64,000 nucleotides of DNA from Polaromonas sp. (GTDB taxonomy: Bacteria; Pseudomonadota; Gammaproteobacteria; Burkholderiales; Burkholderiaceae_C): assembly GCA_021737975.1 (NCBI GenBank), contig JAIPCZ010000004.1, positions 39,102 through 103,101 of the forward strand. Direction: 5' to 3'. Under the pieces are notes generated by a model that searched no databases, was not told the DNA's origin, and was given only the letters and a program-made list of their open reading frames with translations. Made by a program: the position numbers and the translations under genes. Positions 10,078 to 19,879 of the stretch are shown one piece after another. Numbering within the stretch: the first letter of the stretch is position 1; each line of letters starts with the position of its first letter.

Positions 10078-11000
10078 GCCTGGATCTGGACACGCGCCAG
10101 CGGGCCATGCTGCAGGAAATGGGCGTGCGCGTGTGGGCGCCGCTCGCTGCGCCTGAGCCACAGGCCGTGTCGTCGGAGAGCGCCATGGCGCAAAGTGCGT
10201 ACGTAGCCCAGTCCGCGGCTGTGCCTGTTGTTGCCGCGACGCTTGCCGCACCGGCTGCGCCAATCGCTGAGCTCATCTCCCCCGCCCCGGTCAGCGCCAC
10301 ACCCGACCACGTCCCGCAGGAGCAACTGCCAAGCCCGAGCCGGGTGACTGAGCTGGCCAGCGGCATTGCCGGCATGAACTGGCCCGAGTTGGCCGAGACC
10401 GTGCGCCATTGCCAGGCCTGCGCCATGTGCCTGGGGCGGCGCGCGCCCGTGCTGGCTGCACCCGGCAAGGCCAGCGCATGCGACTGGTTGCTCGTGGCTG
10501 ACCCGCCGGATGAAGCGCAGGAACGCGCCGGCCAGCCTTTTGTTGACGAGGCGGGCCAACTGCTCGACAACATGTTGCGCGCGGTGGCCGTGCAGCGCTG
10601 GAACCATGATGCCGGCGCGGGCACGGGCCACGGGGCCGCGTCGCGCGCCTACCTGACCCCTGTGCTCAAGTGCCGTCCGGCCCTGACGCGCGCGCCCAGC
10701 GCGGCAGAGCTGGACACCTGCGCGCACTTCCTGCGCCGTGAAATCGCCCTGACACAGCCCAGGGTGATCCTCGCCATGGGCCGTTTTGCCATGCAATTGC
10801 TGCTCAGTGAAACCCCGCCAGACCAAGCCCGGCTGCCGCTGGGCAAGTTGCGCGGCCAGGTCTGGCGCTTTGCCGATGTGCCGGTGGTGGTGACCTACCC
10901 CCCTGCTTACCTGTTGCGCAACGGCCAGGACAAAGCCCGCGCCTGGGCCGACCTGTGCCTGGCCCGCGCGGTGGCGACGGGCAAGCTGGTCAGACCGTAA
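10074..11000 (+). CDS. Uracil-DNA glycosylase family protein (family 4/5-like)
   Basis: CQACAMCLGRRAPV, DPPDEAQERAGQPFVDEAGQLLDNML, VVVTYPPAYLLRN. Confidence 0.85.
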   Translation: MSLDLDTRQRAMLQEMGVRVWAPLAAPEPQAVSSESAMAQSAYVAQSAAVPVVAATLAAPAAPIAELISPAPVSATPDHVPQEQLPSPSRVTELASGIAGMNWPELAETVRHCQACAMCLGRRAPVLAAPGKASACDWLLVADPPDEAQERAGQPFVDEAGQLLDNMLRAVAVQRWNHDAGAGTGHGAASRAYLTPVLKCRPALTRAPSAAELDTCAHFLRREIALTQPRVILAMGRFAMQLLLSETPPDQARLPLGKLRGQVWRFADVPVVVTYPPAYLLRNGQDKARAWADLCLARAVATGKLVRP

Positions 11001-11009
11001 AATCCGGGC

Positions 11010-12707
11010 ATGTTGATCGTCAAAACCCACTTGCTTGAAGCCCTGCGTGACGCGCTGGAAGATATCCAGCCCGGCGCCGGCGCCAAAGCCGCGTTCGAGT
11101 CGCCCAAAGTGGCCGCGCACGGTGACCTCGCCACCACGGCCGCCATGCAACTGGCCAAGCCGCTCAGACAAAACCCGCGGCAACTGGCCGAGAGCCTGTG
11201 CGCCGTGCTGCGCACCACGCTGCCCTACCAGACCTGGGTGGACTCACTCGACATTGCCGGGCCCGGCTTCATCAACATCAAGCTCAAACCCGCCGCCAAG
11301 CAGCAGGTGCTGCGCTCGGTGCTGCTGCTTGGCGGGCGTTATGGCGCCCAGCCAGACAACGGCCAACGCATGCTGGTCGAATTTGTCTCGGCCAACCCGA
11401 CCGGGCCGCTGCATGTGGGCCACGGCCGCCAGGCGGCGCTGGGCGACGCCATTTGCAACCTGTTTGACAGCCAGGGCTGGCTGGTGCACCGCGAGTTTTA
11501 TTACAACGATGCCGGGGTGCAGATCGGCACCCTGGCCACCAGCACACAATTGCGCGCCCAGGGATTCAAGCCCGGCGACGCCTGCTGGCCCACTGACCCC
11601 GACAACCCTGCAGCCAAGAACTTTTACAACGGCGAATACATCGCCGACATCGCGGCCGACTTCCTGGCCCAGAAGACGGTCACTTCGGACGACCGCGCCT
11701 TCACCGCCTCGGGGGATGTGACCGACCTCGACAGCATCCGCCAGTTTGCCGTGGCCTATCTGCGCCATGAGCAGGACCTCGACCTGTCGGCCTTTGCCGT
11801 CAAGTTTGACAACTATTACCTGGAGAGCAGCCTCTACACCAGCGGCAAGGTCGATGCCACCGTTAAACGTTTGGTGGAGGCCGGCAAGACCTACGAGCAG
11901 GACGGCGCGCTGTGGCTCAAGTCCACCGACTATGGCGACGACAAGGACCGCGTGATGCGCAAACAGGACGGCACGTACACCTATTTTGTGCCCGACGTGG
12001 CCTACCACATCAGCAAATGGGAGCGGGGCTTCTCGAAGGTCATCAACATCCAGGGCACCGACCACCACGGCACCATCGCCCGTGTGCGCGCCGGCCTGCA
12101 GGCGGCCAATGTCGGCATTCCGCAGGGCTACCCCGACTATGTGCTGCACACCATGGTGCGGGTGGTCAAGGGCGGCCAGGAGGTCAAGATCAGCAAACGT
12201 GCCGGCAGCTACGTGACGCTGCGCGACCTGATCGAGTGGACCAGCAAGGACGCCGTGCGCTTTTTTCTGCTGAGCCGCAAACCCGACACCGAGTACACCT
12301 TCGATGTGGACTTGGCCGTGGCCAAAAACAACGACAACCCGGTCTATTACGTCCAGTACGCCCATGCCCGCATCTGCTCGGTGCTGGCCAGTTGGGGCGG
12401 CGATGCGGCGACCCTGTGCCACGCGGACTTGTCGCCGCTGCAAAGCCAGCAGGCGCTGGCCCTGATGCTGCTGCTGGCCAAATACCCCGACATGCTGACC
12501 GCCGCCGCCGAGGGTTTTGCCCCGCACGACGTGACTTTTTACCTGCGCGAACTCGCCGCCTGCTACCACAGCTACTACGATGCCGAGCGCATTCTGGTCG
12601 ACGACGAAGCGCTCAAGCTGGCCCGGCTGGCGCTGGTGGCCGCCACCGCCCAGGTGCTGCGCAATGGCCTGGCGGTGCTGGGTGTCGGCGCGCCTGAAAA
12701 AATGTAA
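11010..12707 (+). CDS. argS: Arginyl-tRNA synthetase
   Basis: [41 protein letters not shown]; 565 aa. Confidence 0.96.
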   Translation: MLIVKTHLLEALRDALEDIQPGAGAKAAFESPKVAAHGDLATTAAMQLAKPLRQNPRQLAESLCAVLRTTLPYQTWVDSLDIAGPGFINIKLKPAAKQQVLRSVLLLGGRYGAQPDNGQRMLVEFVSANPTGPLHVGHGRQAALGDAICNLFDSQGWLVHREFYYNDAGVQIGTLATSTQLRAQGFKPGDACWPTDPDNPAAKNFYNGEYIADIAADFLAQKTVTSDDRAFTASGDVTDLDSIRQFAVAYLRHEQDLDLSAFAVKFDNYYLESSLYTSGKVDATVKRLVEAGKTYEQDGALWLKSTDYGDDKDRVMRKQDGTYTYFVPDVAYHISKWERGFSKVINIQGTDHHGTIARVRAGLQAANVGIPQGYPDYVLHTMVRVVKGGQEVKISKRAGSYVTLRDLIEWTSKDAVRFFLLSRKPDTEYTFDVDLAVAKNNDNPVYYVQYAHARICSVLASWGGDAATLCHADLSPLQSQQALALMLLLAKYPDMLTAAAEGFAPHDVTFYLRELAACYHSYYDAERILVDDEALKLARLALVAATAQVLRNGLAVLGVGAPEKM

Positions 12708-12745
12708 ACCGTGACCCACTCACCGACGACAAGCAAAAACAACAC

Positions 12746-13345
12746 ATGAAACAACAAAGCGGCAACACCTTTTTGGGTTTTATCCTGGGCCTTCTCGTCG
12801 GACTGGGCCTGGCGCTGGCGGTGGCGGTCTATGTCACCAAGGTACCGATGCTGTTCTTCAACAAGGCGGCCAACAGCGGCGCGGATCAGGATGCCAACGA
12901 GCTTGAAAAAAACAAGAGCTGGGATCCCAATGCCCCGCTGTACGGCAAGAATCCAGCCAAGCCGGCGGGCCCGGCTGAAGTTGTTGTGACTTCACCGCCC
13001 GCCAATCCTCCGGAAAACAAGCCGGCGGTCACCGCCGACCCGCTCGGCGATTTGGTCAAGGCCCGCGCCAAGACCAGCGCGGCATCGGCACAGGCCGGCA
13101 CGCCCGACCCGTTCACCTATTTCATTCAGGTCGGCGCTTACCGGACGCCCGAAGACGCCGAAGCGCAGCGCGCGAAATTGTCATTGGCGGGGATTGAAAC
13201 CAAGATTTCCGAACGCGAACAGTCCGGACGCACGGTGTACCGTGTCCGGATGGGCCCGTTTGAAAAGCGCGACGAAGCCGATGCCGCCAAAACCCGCCTG
13301 GATGGCGCAGGCATTGAAACAGCGCTGGTCCGTGTGCAACGCTGA
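12746..13345 (+). CDS. SPOR domain-containing protein
   Basis: N-terminal TM segment and C-terminal SPOR repeat (YFIQVGAYRTPEDAEAQRAKLSLAG...YRVRMGPF). Confidence 0.88.
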   Translation: MKQQSGNTFLGFILGLLVGLGLALAVAVYVTKVPMLFFNKAANSGADQDANELEKNKSWDPNAPLYGKNPAKPAGPAEVVVTSPPANPPENKPAVTADPLGDLVKARAKTSAASAQAGTPDPFTYFIQVGAYRTPEDAEAQRAKLSLAGIETKISEREQSGRTVYRVRMGPFEKRDEADAAKTRLDGAGIETALVRVQR

Positions 13346-13405
13346 ACTTTGTCGCCATTGAACACTCTCACGCTGGTTCAAACTCACCCGTCAGGAGAAT
13401 AACGC

Positions 13406-14059
13406 ATGCAACGTCGCACCTTTTTCACGCAGACTGGGTCGCTCGCCTTCAGCGCCGCCCTGCTGACACCGGGCCTGTCCCAGGCACAGGTTGGCGCGCC
13501 GCGCGCCGGCACAGATTTCAATGTCCTGAATCGCCCGGCGCCGGTCGATGCGCCAGAGGGCAAGATCGAGCTGGTTGAATTCTTTTGGTACAACTGCCCC
13601 CACTGCAATGCGTTTGAGCCACTTCTGACCGAGTGGGTCAAAAAACTGCCCAAAGACGTTGTTTTCAAGCGGGTTCCTGTCGCTTTTCGTGATGACTTTG
13701 TTCCCCAGCAGCGCTTGTTTTTTGCGCTGGAAGCACTCAACCTGATCGACAGCTTGCACGCGCGCGTCTTCGCCGCCATTCATGTCGAAAGGCAAAACCT
13801 GAGCCAGGGACCCGCCATCATTGACTGGGTGGTCAAGCAGGGCGTCGACCGGGACAAGTTTGTCGAGCAATTCAATTCATTTTCGTCCTCCACCAAGGCC
13901 ACACGCGCCAAACAGCTGCAGGCAGCTTACCAGGTGGAAGGTGTGCCCGCGCTGGGCGTGGCCGGGCGTTATTACACCGATGGCGCACTGGCCAAAAGCA
14001 TGGGCCGGGTGCTGCAGGTGGTCGACCATCTGACCGAACAGGTCCGTCGTACCGCCTGA
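13406..14059 (+). CDS. dsbA: Thiol:disulfide interchange protein DsbA-like
   Basis: CPHC active site in FFWYNCPHCNAFEP; signal peptide; GVPALGVAGRY cis-Pro loop. Confidence 0.9.
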   Translation: MQRRTFFTQTGSLAFSAALLTPGLSQAQVGAPRAGTDFNVLNRPAPVDAPEGKIELVEFFWYNCPHCNAFEPLLTEWVKKLPKDVVFKRVPVAFRDDFVPQQRLFFALEALNLIDSLHARVFAAIHVERQNLSQGPAIIDWVVKQGVDRDKFVEQFNSFSSSTKATRAKQLQAAYQVEGVPALGVAGRYYTDGALAKSMGRVLQVVDHLTEQVRRTA

Positions 14060-14165
14060 AGCGCCAAAGCATCACGATCAGCTTGACGGAATTGACCGGC
14101 CAGCCCGTTTGGGCAGGCGCTGGCCGCTACAATCTTGCGAACTCCCACGCAAGATTCATGCCTTT

Positions 14166-14798
14166 ATGAAAAACCCCCTCCCTTCCTGGTTTGTGCTTTG
14201 TGTTCTGGTGTGCTCCAGCGGGACTGCGCAGGCGGAGAAAGCAGACCGGGACAAACCCATGAACATCGAGGCCGATGCGCTGCGTTTCGACGACGCCAGA
14301 CAGGTCAGCGTCTTCACGGGTCGGGTGGTTTTGACCAAGGGCACCATCCTGATCCGCGGGGGAAAACTTGAAGTGCGGCAGGATCCGCAGGGTTTCCAGT
14401 ACGGCGTGGTCACGGCCGAACCGGGCCAGCGCGCGCTTTTCAGGCAAAAGCGTGAAGGTGTTGACGAAACCATCGAAGGCGAGGGCGAAACCATTGACTA
14501 CAACGGCCGCCTGGACACCGTCAAATTTGTCGGCCAGGCGCAGTTGCGGCGCTACCAGGGGGCCAGACTCAATGACGAATTTAATGCCGGCATCATCGTT
14601 TATAACAGCCAGACCGATGTCTTTACCCTGGACGGCGCGCCAGCCTCGGGTTCCCAGGGTAGCAACGGCCAGCCCGGCGCGCCGGCCGGGCGGGTGCGAG
14701 CCATGTTGACGCCCAAATCTGATCCGGCGCTCGCGCCCGAACCCGCCGCGTCCACCCCGCTTCGCAGCAGCCCCGGATTGAACGATGCCAGGCGCTAA
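14166..14798 (+). CDS. lptA: Lipopolysaccharide transport periplasmic protein LptA
   Basis: OstA-like fold sequence, signal peptide, directly upstream of lptB. Confidence 0.9.
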   Translation: MKNPLPSWFVLCVLVCSSGTAQAEKADRDKPMNIEADALRFDDARQVSVFTGRVVLTKGTILIRGGKLEVRQDPQGFQYGVVTAEPGQRALFRQKREGVDETIEGEGETIDYNGRLDTVKFVGQAQLRRYQGARLNDEFNAGIIVYNSQTDVFTLDGAPASGSQGSNGQPGAPAGRVRAMLTPKSDPALAPEPAASTPLRSSPGLNDARR

Positions 14799-14813
14799 GC
14801 CGGTCTGACCGCC

Positions 14814-15587
14814 ATGACAACAGCCCTGCCACCCGACACCCCGCCAGAGAGCCGCCTCGAAGCGCATCACCTGCAAAAGTTTTATGGCAGCCGCAAGGTC
14901 GTCAAGGACGTGTCATTGACCGTGCGCAAGGGGGAGGTCGTGGGTTTGCTGGGCCCCAACGGCGCGGGCAAAACCACGTCGTTCTACATGATTGTCGGGC
15001 TGGTGCGCGCCACTGCGGGCGACATCACCATTGACGGCCAGTCCATCGAACACATGCCGATTCACCGGCGCGCGCACCTGGGTTTGAGTTATTTGCCGCA
15101 GGAAGCCTCCATTTTCCGCAAGCTCAACGTGGCCGACAACGTGCGCGCCGTGCTGGAACTGCAACTGGATGCACAGGGCAAGTCCCTGACCGGGGCCGAG
15201 ATTGAGAAGCGCCTGACCGGTCTTCTGCAGGATTTGCGGGTCGACCATTTAAGCGACTCGTCCGCTCTGGCGCTGTCCGGTGGCGAGCGCCGGCGGGTCG
15301 AAATTGCCCGCGCCCTGGCCACCCAGCCCCGATTCATTCTGCTCGACGAGCCTTTTGCCGGCATTGACCCGATCGCCGTGATCGAGATCCAGCGCATCAT
15401 CTCGTTCCTGAAAAACCGGGGCATCGGTGTCTTGATCACCGACCACAACGTGCGCGAAACCCTGGGCATTTGTGACCACGCCTACATCATCAGCGACGGC
15501 AGCGTGCTGGCCGAAGGAACACCCGCGGAGATCATCAACAACGTCGATGTGCGCCGGGTCTACCTGGGCGAACACTTCAGAATGTGA
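14814..15587 (+). CDS. lptB: LPS export ABC transporter ATP-binding protein LptB
   Basis: Walker [25 protein letters not shown] signature, lptA neighbour. Confidence 0.95.
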   Translation: MTTALPPDTPPESRLEAHHLQKFYGSRKVVKDVSLTVRKGEVVGLLGPNGAGKTTSFYMIVGLVRATAGDITIDGQSIEHMPIHRRAHLGLSYLPQEASIFRKLNVADNVRAVLELQLDAQGKSLTGAEIEKRLTGLLQDLRVDHLSDSSALALSGGERRRVEIARALATQPRFILLDEPFAGIDPIAVIEIQRIISFLKNRGIGVLITDHNVRETLGICDHAYIISDGSVLAEGTPAEIINNVDVRRVYLGEHFRM

Positions 15588-17170
15588 TGAAGCAAGGCCT
15601 CTCCTTACGCACCTCCCAGCATCTGGCACTCACACCGCAGTTGCAACAATCCATCCGTCTGCTGCAGCTCTCCACGCTTGAGCTCGGCAGCGAGGTGGAC
15701 CAGATGCTCGACGACAACCCGTTCCTGGAGCGCTCGGAGGAAGAGGCGGAACGCGAATCCTTCGGCCTGGCCCAAGCGGATACGGCCATCAGCCGCAATG
15801 ACCGCGAGTTGGAGTCTGCCGCCTATGCCGGCTCCGATGACAACTACACATCCCGGGTCAGCACCGAGGCGGCGTCCGAAAAGCCCGCCACCACGATGGA
15901 AGAAGCCCCGAGCTGGGACGGCGACGGCAGCGTCAGCCTGAGCCCGGACGACAGCGAATGGGGCGGCGAGGCACGCGCGCACGGCAACAACCTCAGCGGC
16001 GACGACGAGATGGACGCCACCGAGCTGGCGCGCAGCCAGGAGTCCTTACAAGGCTTCTTGCAGCGCCAAGCCCTGTCCCTGCGCCTGGGTCCGGAAGACC
16101 GGGCAGCGCTTTATTTTTTGATCGAGTCGCTCAATGACGACGGCTACCTGGAAGACGACCTGACCGATCTGGCCCGCGGCCTGGCCGGTGACGAGACCGA
16201 GCAGGTCGAGGATCTGGTGCACCACTTTACCGTGGGCTTGGGCCTGCTGCAAAGCCTGGAGCCTGCCGGGGTTGGCGCCCGGAGTCTGGCCGAATGCCTG
16301 CGTCTGCAGTTGCAGGCACTCAACCGCAACCCGGCCTTTGATGCCGACACGGTGCAAGTGGCCTTGCGCATTTGCGCCCAGCCCATGGACTTGCTGGCCC
16401 GGCGCGACATCAAGCACCTGATGCCCCTGTGTGATGCCAGCGATGCCCGGGTGCGCGCCGCCATTGCGCTGATCGGCCGCCTGGAGCCCAAGCCGGGCCG
16501 CCGCTTTGTTGATGTGGAGCGCAACATCGTGGTGCCCGATGTGCTGGTCACCGCCGTGGGACAGGGCCCGATGGTGAAGTTTCTGGTGCGGCTGAACCCC
16601 GAGGTCATGCCGCGCCTGCGCGTGCACGACATTTACGCCAACGCCCTCAAGGGCCACAAGGCCGTGGGCAGCGACGCCGCCAACTTTGCCGCGCTGCAGC
16701 AGCGCCTGCAGGAAGCGCGCTGGTTCATCAAGAACATCCAGCAGCGCTTTGACACCATCCTTCGTGTCAGCAGCGCCATCGTGGAACGCCAGAAAAGCTT
16801 TTTTGTGCATGGCGAGCTGGCCATGCGGCCCCTGGTGCTGCGCGAAATCGCGGATGAACTCGGCTTGCACGAGTCCACCATCAGCCGTGTCACCACCGCC
16901 AAGTACATGGCGACACCGTTCGGCACCTTCGAGCTCAAGTATTTCTTTGGCTCCGGGCTCGGCACCGACTCGGGCGGCAACGCGTCGAGCACCGCGGTGC
17001 GCGCACTGATCAAGCAGTTTGTCGCCGCCGAAAGCCCCAAGAAACCGCTGAGCGACAACCAGTTGTCCGAGATGCTCAAGGAGCAAGGCATTGAATGCGC
17101 CCGCCGCACCGTGGCCAAATACCGCGAAGGCCTGCGCATTGCGCCGGCTTCATTAAGGAAGTCACTTTGA
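15587..17170 (+). CDS. rpoN: RNA polymerase sigma-54 factor
   Basis: N-terminal LRTSQHLALTPQLQQSIRLLQLS, C-terminal RpoN box ARRTVAKYRE. Confidence 0.96.
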   Translation: MKQGLSLRTSQHLALTPQLQQSIRLLQLSTLELGSEVDQMLDDNPFLERSEEEAERESFGLAQADTAISRNDRELESAAYAGSDDNYTSRVSTEAASEKPATTMEEAPSWDGDGSVSLSPDDSEWGGEARAHGNNLSGDDEMDATELARSQESLQGFLQRQALSLRLGPEDRAALYFLIESLNDDGYLEDDLTDLARGLAGDETEQVEDLVHHFTVGLGLLQSLEPAGVGARSLAECLRLQLQALNRNPAFDADTVQVALRICAQPMDLLARRDIKHLMPLCDASDARVRAAIALIGRLEPKPGRRFVDVERNIVVPDVLVTAVGQGPMVKFLVRLNPEVMPRLRVHDIYANALKGHKAVGSDAANFAALQQRLQEARWFIKNIQQRFDTILRVSSAIVERQKSFFVHGELAMRPLVLREIADELGLHESTISRVTTAKYMATPFGTFELKYFFGSGLGTDSGGNASSTAVRALIKQFVAAESPKKPLSDNQLSEMLKEQGIECARRTVAKYREGLRIAPASLRKSL

Positions 17171-18456
17171 ATCAGCTCCAACTATTTCTCCCCTGCGCCG
17201 CCGGCGTCGAGGACTACCTGGCCCCCGAAGTGCTGCGCATCACCGGCTTGCCGCCGGGTTGCATCACCAAACAGCGCGGCGGCGTGGCGGTGCGCACCTC
17301 GCTGGCGCAAGCCATGCTGCTGAACCTGCACAGCCGGCTGGCCCAGCGTGTGCTGGTGCTGCTGAGCTACACCGAATACCGGGGTGAGCAAGACCTGTAC
17401 CGGGCCGCCTCCGAGGTGGCCTGGGAGCGCTGGTTCACCCCGCGCGAATCCATCAAGGTCGAGATCACGGCGCAGCACAGCCCGCTGACCTCGCTGAATT
17501 TTGCCGCGCTCAAGATCAAGGACGCGGTCTGTGACCGCTTTCGCGCCGTGGCCAATGGCGTGCGGCCCGACGTCAACACCCAGTGGCCTGACGTGCGCAT
17601 TTATGCCCACCTGACCACCGACAGTTGCTCGCTGTACATCGACACCTCGGGCGAACCGCTGTTCAAACGCGGCTGGCGCGAAGACAAGGGCGACGCGCCC
17701 CTGAAAGAAACCCTGGCGGCCGCCATGCTGGCCGCCAGCGGCTGGTTCGAGGGTGATGCCGATCTGAAGCCGCTCTATGACCCCTGTTGCGGCAGTGGCA
17801 CCATCGTCATTGAGGCCGCCCAAATGGCCTGCAATATCGCGGCCGGCAGCCGTCGCCACTTTGCCTTTGAGAAATATGTGCCGTTTCAAAAGCAGGTGTG
17901 GGACACCATCCGGCAGGAAGCAGCGGATGCCGAGGTGGTCCGGTCACCCGGTCAACAAGCCATCATCTTCGGCAGCGACGTGGCGCACCGCATGGTCGAT
18001 TTTGCGCAGCGCAACGCGATGCGCGCCGGCGTCGCCGACGTGATCGAGTTTCGCGGCGGCGACGCCCTGCAGCGCATGCCCCCCATCGATGTCAGCACCA
18101 CGGGCGGCGGGGTCATGGTGCTGAACCCGCCCTACGGCGAGCGTATCGACGTGGGCGGCGTCGCCAAAGGTGGGCCGCGCGATGCCGGCGGTTTTGAAGA
18201 CGAGCCCAATGTGCCGCGCTTCGGTGCGCGTGAACTGCCGCAATCCGAGGGGGCGGGTGAATTCTTCAACCAGTTGGCCAGCCACTGGAAGAAGAACTAT
18301 TCGGGCTGGACCGCCTGGGTCCTGACCCCCGACCTCAAACTGCCCGGCAAAATGCGCCTCAAGGAAACACGCCGCGTGCCGATGTGGAACGGCCCCATCG
18401 AATGTCGCCTGTTCCGCTTTGACATGGTCGCGGGGAAAATGGCTGGGAAAACATGA
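17167..18456 (+). CDS. THUMP-domain class I SAM-dependent RNA methyltransferase (RlmL/Trm-like)
   Basis: DPCCGSGTIVIEAA, NPPYGERI; TTG start overlapping the rpoN stop. Confidence 0.85.
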   Translation: MNQLQLFLPCAAGVEDYLAPEVLRITGLPPGCITKQRGGVAVRTSLAQAMLLNLHSRLAQRVLVLLSYTEYRGEQDLYRAASEVAWERWFTPRESIKVEITAQHSPLTSLNFAALKIKDAVCDRFRAVANGVRPDVNTQWPDVRIYAHLTTDSCSLYIDTSGEPLFKRGWREDKGDAPLKETLAAAMLAASGWFEGDADLKPLYDPCCGSGTIVIEAAQMACNIAAGSRRHFAFEKYVPFQKQVWDTIRQEAADAEVVRSPGQQAIIFGSDVAHRMVDFAQRNAMRAGVADVIEFRGGDALQRMPPIDVSTTGGGVMVLNPPYGERIDVGGVAKGGPRDAGGFEDEPNVPRFGARELPQSEGAGEFFNQLASHWKKNYSGWTAWVLTPDLKLPGKMRLKETRRVPMWNGPIECRLFRFDMVAGKMAGKT

Positions 18457-18857
18457 CTCCGGTGGTGCTAGACACCAACATCGTGCTCGACGCCTTTGTC
18501 TTTGACGACCCAGCCGCGCGACCGCTCAAATTGGCACTGGCCGCACTGCATCTTGAATGGATCGCCACCAAAGCCATGCGCGATGAGCTGGCCCGGGTGC
18601 TGTGCTACCCCAAAATCGCGCCGCGCATGGCTTTTTATGAGGTCACTGCAAACCATGTGTTGGCCCAGTTCGACGGGCAGGCCACGCTGGTCGACACCGC
18701 GCCCAAAGCCAGCGTGACCTGCCGCGACCCCGACGACCAGAAGTTCATCGACCTGGCAGTCAGCCACCGGGCCCTGCTGCTCAGCAAGGACCAGGCCGTT
18801 TTGTGCATGAAAAAAAGATTGTTGGCATTTTCTGTAACAACACAATCATCTTTGTAA
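18453..18857 (+). CDS. PIN domain protein, putative toxin component of COG1569 type
   Basis: VVLDTNIVLDAFVFDD; conserved acidic residues; TCRDPDDQKFIDLAVSHRALLLSKD. Confidence 0.8.
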   Translation: MTPVVLDTNIVLDAFVFDDPAARPLKLALAALHLEWIATKAMRDELARVLCYPKIAPRMAFYEVTANHVLAQFDGQATLVDTAPKASVTCRDPDDQKFIDLAVSHRALLLSKDQAVLCMKKRLLAFSVTTQSSL

Positions 18858-18919
18858 CAAATGGCATCGACTCACGGGTATGAATATTCTTGCAGCCTGA
18901 GTAAACTTTAATTCGTCGA

Positions 18920-18938
18920 ATGGACCATGCCGGTCCAT
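18920..18938. promoter_or_regulatory. Inverted repeat, possible operator or hairpin upstream of the acyltransferase-like gene
   Basis: ATGGACC-ATGCC-GGTCCAT, no T-tract. Confidence 0.35.
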
Positions 18939-18975
18939 AAGGCTTGTTTAACTCAACTTTTGCGAGGAAATCATC

Positions 18976-19758
18976 ATGATTCACCATGCCACGTCCGATA
19001 TCTCCAAGGCCTACCACTTCAACGCGCTGTCTTCAACTTACGGCGCACCGCAGGCGGCAAGGCTGCCTGAGGAGTTGCTGCCCTTCACCGTCCGGCTGGT
19101 TCGCAACGAAGATGACCTGAACAAGGCGGTCGAGATCCGCCATGCGGCCTATGCGCGCCATCTGCCCATGTTCGCGGAAACGCTCAAGACAGCCGAAACC
19201 GATGATGCTGAACAAGGCGTGGTCGTTTTGCTGGCTGAATCCAAGCTTGACGGCTCGCCACTGGGCACCATGCGCATTCAGACCAACCAGTACCAGCCGC
19301 TTTGCCTGGAGCAGTCCATCGAGTTGCCGCAGTGGCTCAGGTCGCGCTCTCTGGCAGAAGCCACCCGACTGGGCGTCACCAATGAAAAAGGCGGGCGACT
19401 CGTCACCACAGTGTTGTTCAAAGCCTTTTACCTCTACTGCCATCAAATTGGCTCGGAATGGATGGTCATCACCGCGCGCGCACCAGTTGACCGGACCTAT
19501 GACCGCTTGTTATTCAGCGATGTATTTCCGGGCGCAGGCTACATCCCGATTCACCATGTGGGCAATCTGCCGCACCGCGTGATGTCGTCGAATGTCGATA
19601 CCGCAGAGGAACGCTGGGCGGCCGCCCAGCACCCATTATTTAACTTCGCCTTTCGCACCCATCACCCGGACATTCAGCTCGACATGCCACAGCAACGCAG
19701 GCCGGCCTCATTGAATTTATCCACCTTACCAACGCACAAGGCAACTTTGCCCATGTAA
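18976..19758 (+). CDS. GNAT-like acyltransferase resembling N-acyl amino acid synthase FeeM
   Basis: IRHAAYARH..., AEATRLGVTNEKGGRLVTTVLFKAFYLYCHQIGSEWMVITARAP pattern. Confidence 0.55.
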   Translation: MIHHATSDISKAYHFNALSSTYGAPQAARLPEELLPFTVRLVRNEDDLNKAVEIRHAAYARHLPMFAETLKTAETDDAEQGVVVLLAESKLDGSPLGTMRIQTNQYQPLCLEQSIELPQWLRSRSLAEATRLGVTNEKGGRLVTTVLFKAFYLYCHQIGSEWMVITARAPVDRTYDRLLFSDVFPGAGYIPIHHVGNLPHRVMSSNVDTAEERWAAAQHPLFNFAFRTHHPDIQLDMPQQRRPASLNLSTLPTHKATLPM

Positions 19759-19879
19759 ACAGGCCGGGGCCAAATTCACGCACAGCAGGCACAACTGGCC
19801 CCTGCCGTTCTTCACGTCCGCAAGCAGAAACCACACGCCCGGCCTTATCATGCCGGTGTTGGAATTCAGACTATAAGCA

